Source of the DNA: Ridgeia piscesae
Taxonomy: Eukaryota > Annelida > Polychaeta > Sabellida > Siboglinidae
Reading direction: 5' to 3'
NCBI GenBank assembly: GCA_025642075.2
Contig: JAODUO010000029.1
Coordinates: 100,001-164,000, forward strand
DNA: 64,000 bases
Part shown: positions 63,658-64,000 of the stretch, in pieces
How the letters are laid out: the number at the start of each line of letters is the position of its first letter
Position numbering within the stretch: the stretch's first letter is position 1
Translations under genes and position numbers: made by a program
The notes under the pieces: generated by a model
Databases searched by the model: none
What the model was told of the DNA's origin: nothing
The model's input: only the letters and a program-made list of their open reading frames with translations

Positions 63658-64000
63658 GTTGGTTGGTGGTCCCTGGATGGGTGGCTGCTAGGTCTACATT
63701 GTCAGAATCATCACTAAACCACTGTGGGAAAATTCTGGAAGGATATGAGTTGCCATACTTGTGTAGATTGGACAGTAGAGGGGATAGTGGATTAGTCTTG
63801 TTGTGTTTCACACATATATGTCACATGATATATCAAAAGCAGCAGAATGAGTATAGCTAGGGGGTAAGCCCCCCACTATTCAGAGTGCCGGCCTAGCCAA
63901 CAATATTTACTAAATTTTGTAAATGTCTATAATTATGATGAACGTCATTGATGTTGTAGTCTGGTACTTACTTGAGTTGCAATTGAATACATCTCTGAGT
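63658..64000 (+). other. SPAG17 intron 29, partial
   Basis: 343 bp to the window end, no exon or repeat recognised. Confidence 0.6.

Overview
The window is eukaryotic nuclear DNA, most likely from a lophotrochozoan and probably a mollusc. The evidence is GT-AG introns, short exons of higher GC content in an AT-rich background, tRNA-derived SINE fragments, MITE-like inverted-repeat elements and an extreme load of long minisatellites. The species assignment is inference. No prokaryotic operon, CRISPR array or intact autonomous transposon was found.

Two protein-coding genes can be supported, and they lie divergently. At the left edge (1-740, minus strand) is the first recognisable coding exon of a ZUP1/ZUFSP homologue, the zinc-finger K63-specific deubiquitinase. 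The rest of that gene runs off the left end. From 25822 to the right end (plus strand) lies a SPAG17 (Chlamydomonas PF6-like) gene, which encodes a component of the C1a projection of the axonemal central pair of motile cilia and flagella. I placed 29 exons by matching splice sites, codon phase and similarity to the vertebrate protein. They cover the N-terminus through the region equivalent to roughly human residue 1500, about 1,600 residues in total. The 3' part lies outside the window. Nearly every junction keeps phase. The exception is exon 7, which is fragmentary and apparently duplicated inside a noisy minisatellite.

Between the genes (0.74-25.8 kb) there is no supported gene. The space holds six large tandem arrays with units of 39, 45, 45, 35, 33/35 and 35 bp, a few decayed mobile-element pieces and apparently unique sequence. 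Just upstream of the SPAG17 start codon lie close matches to a CTCF core site, an RFX X-box and a forkhead (FOXJ1-type) site, an arrangement expected for a motile-cilium gene.

Within SPAG17, many introns carry their own long array: 28 bp in intron 4, penta/decamers in intron 5, 38 bp in introns 6 and 7, 43 bp in intron 9, (AT)n in intron 11, 49 bp and 28 bp in intron 14, 22 bp in intron 15, pyrimidine/(TA)n in intron 18 and 24 bp in intron 23. The most unusual signal is that two of these tandem repeats include the exon edge. The exon 8 acceptor is repeated in 45-bp units that keep the reading frame. The end of exon 9 plus its splice donor is repeated about 25 times in 43-bp units. The arrays therefore contain strings of potential splice sites, with possible consequences for isoform diversity, gene annotation and assembly.
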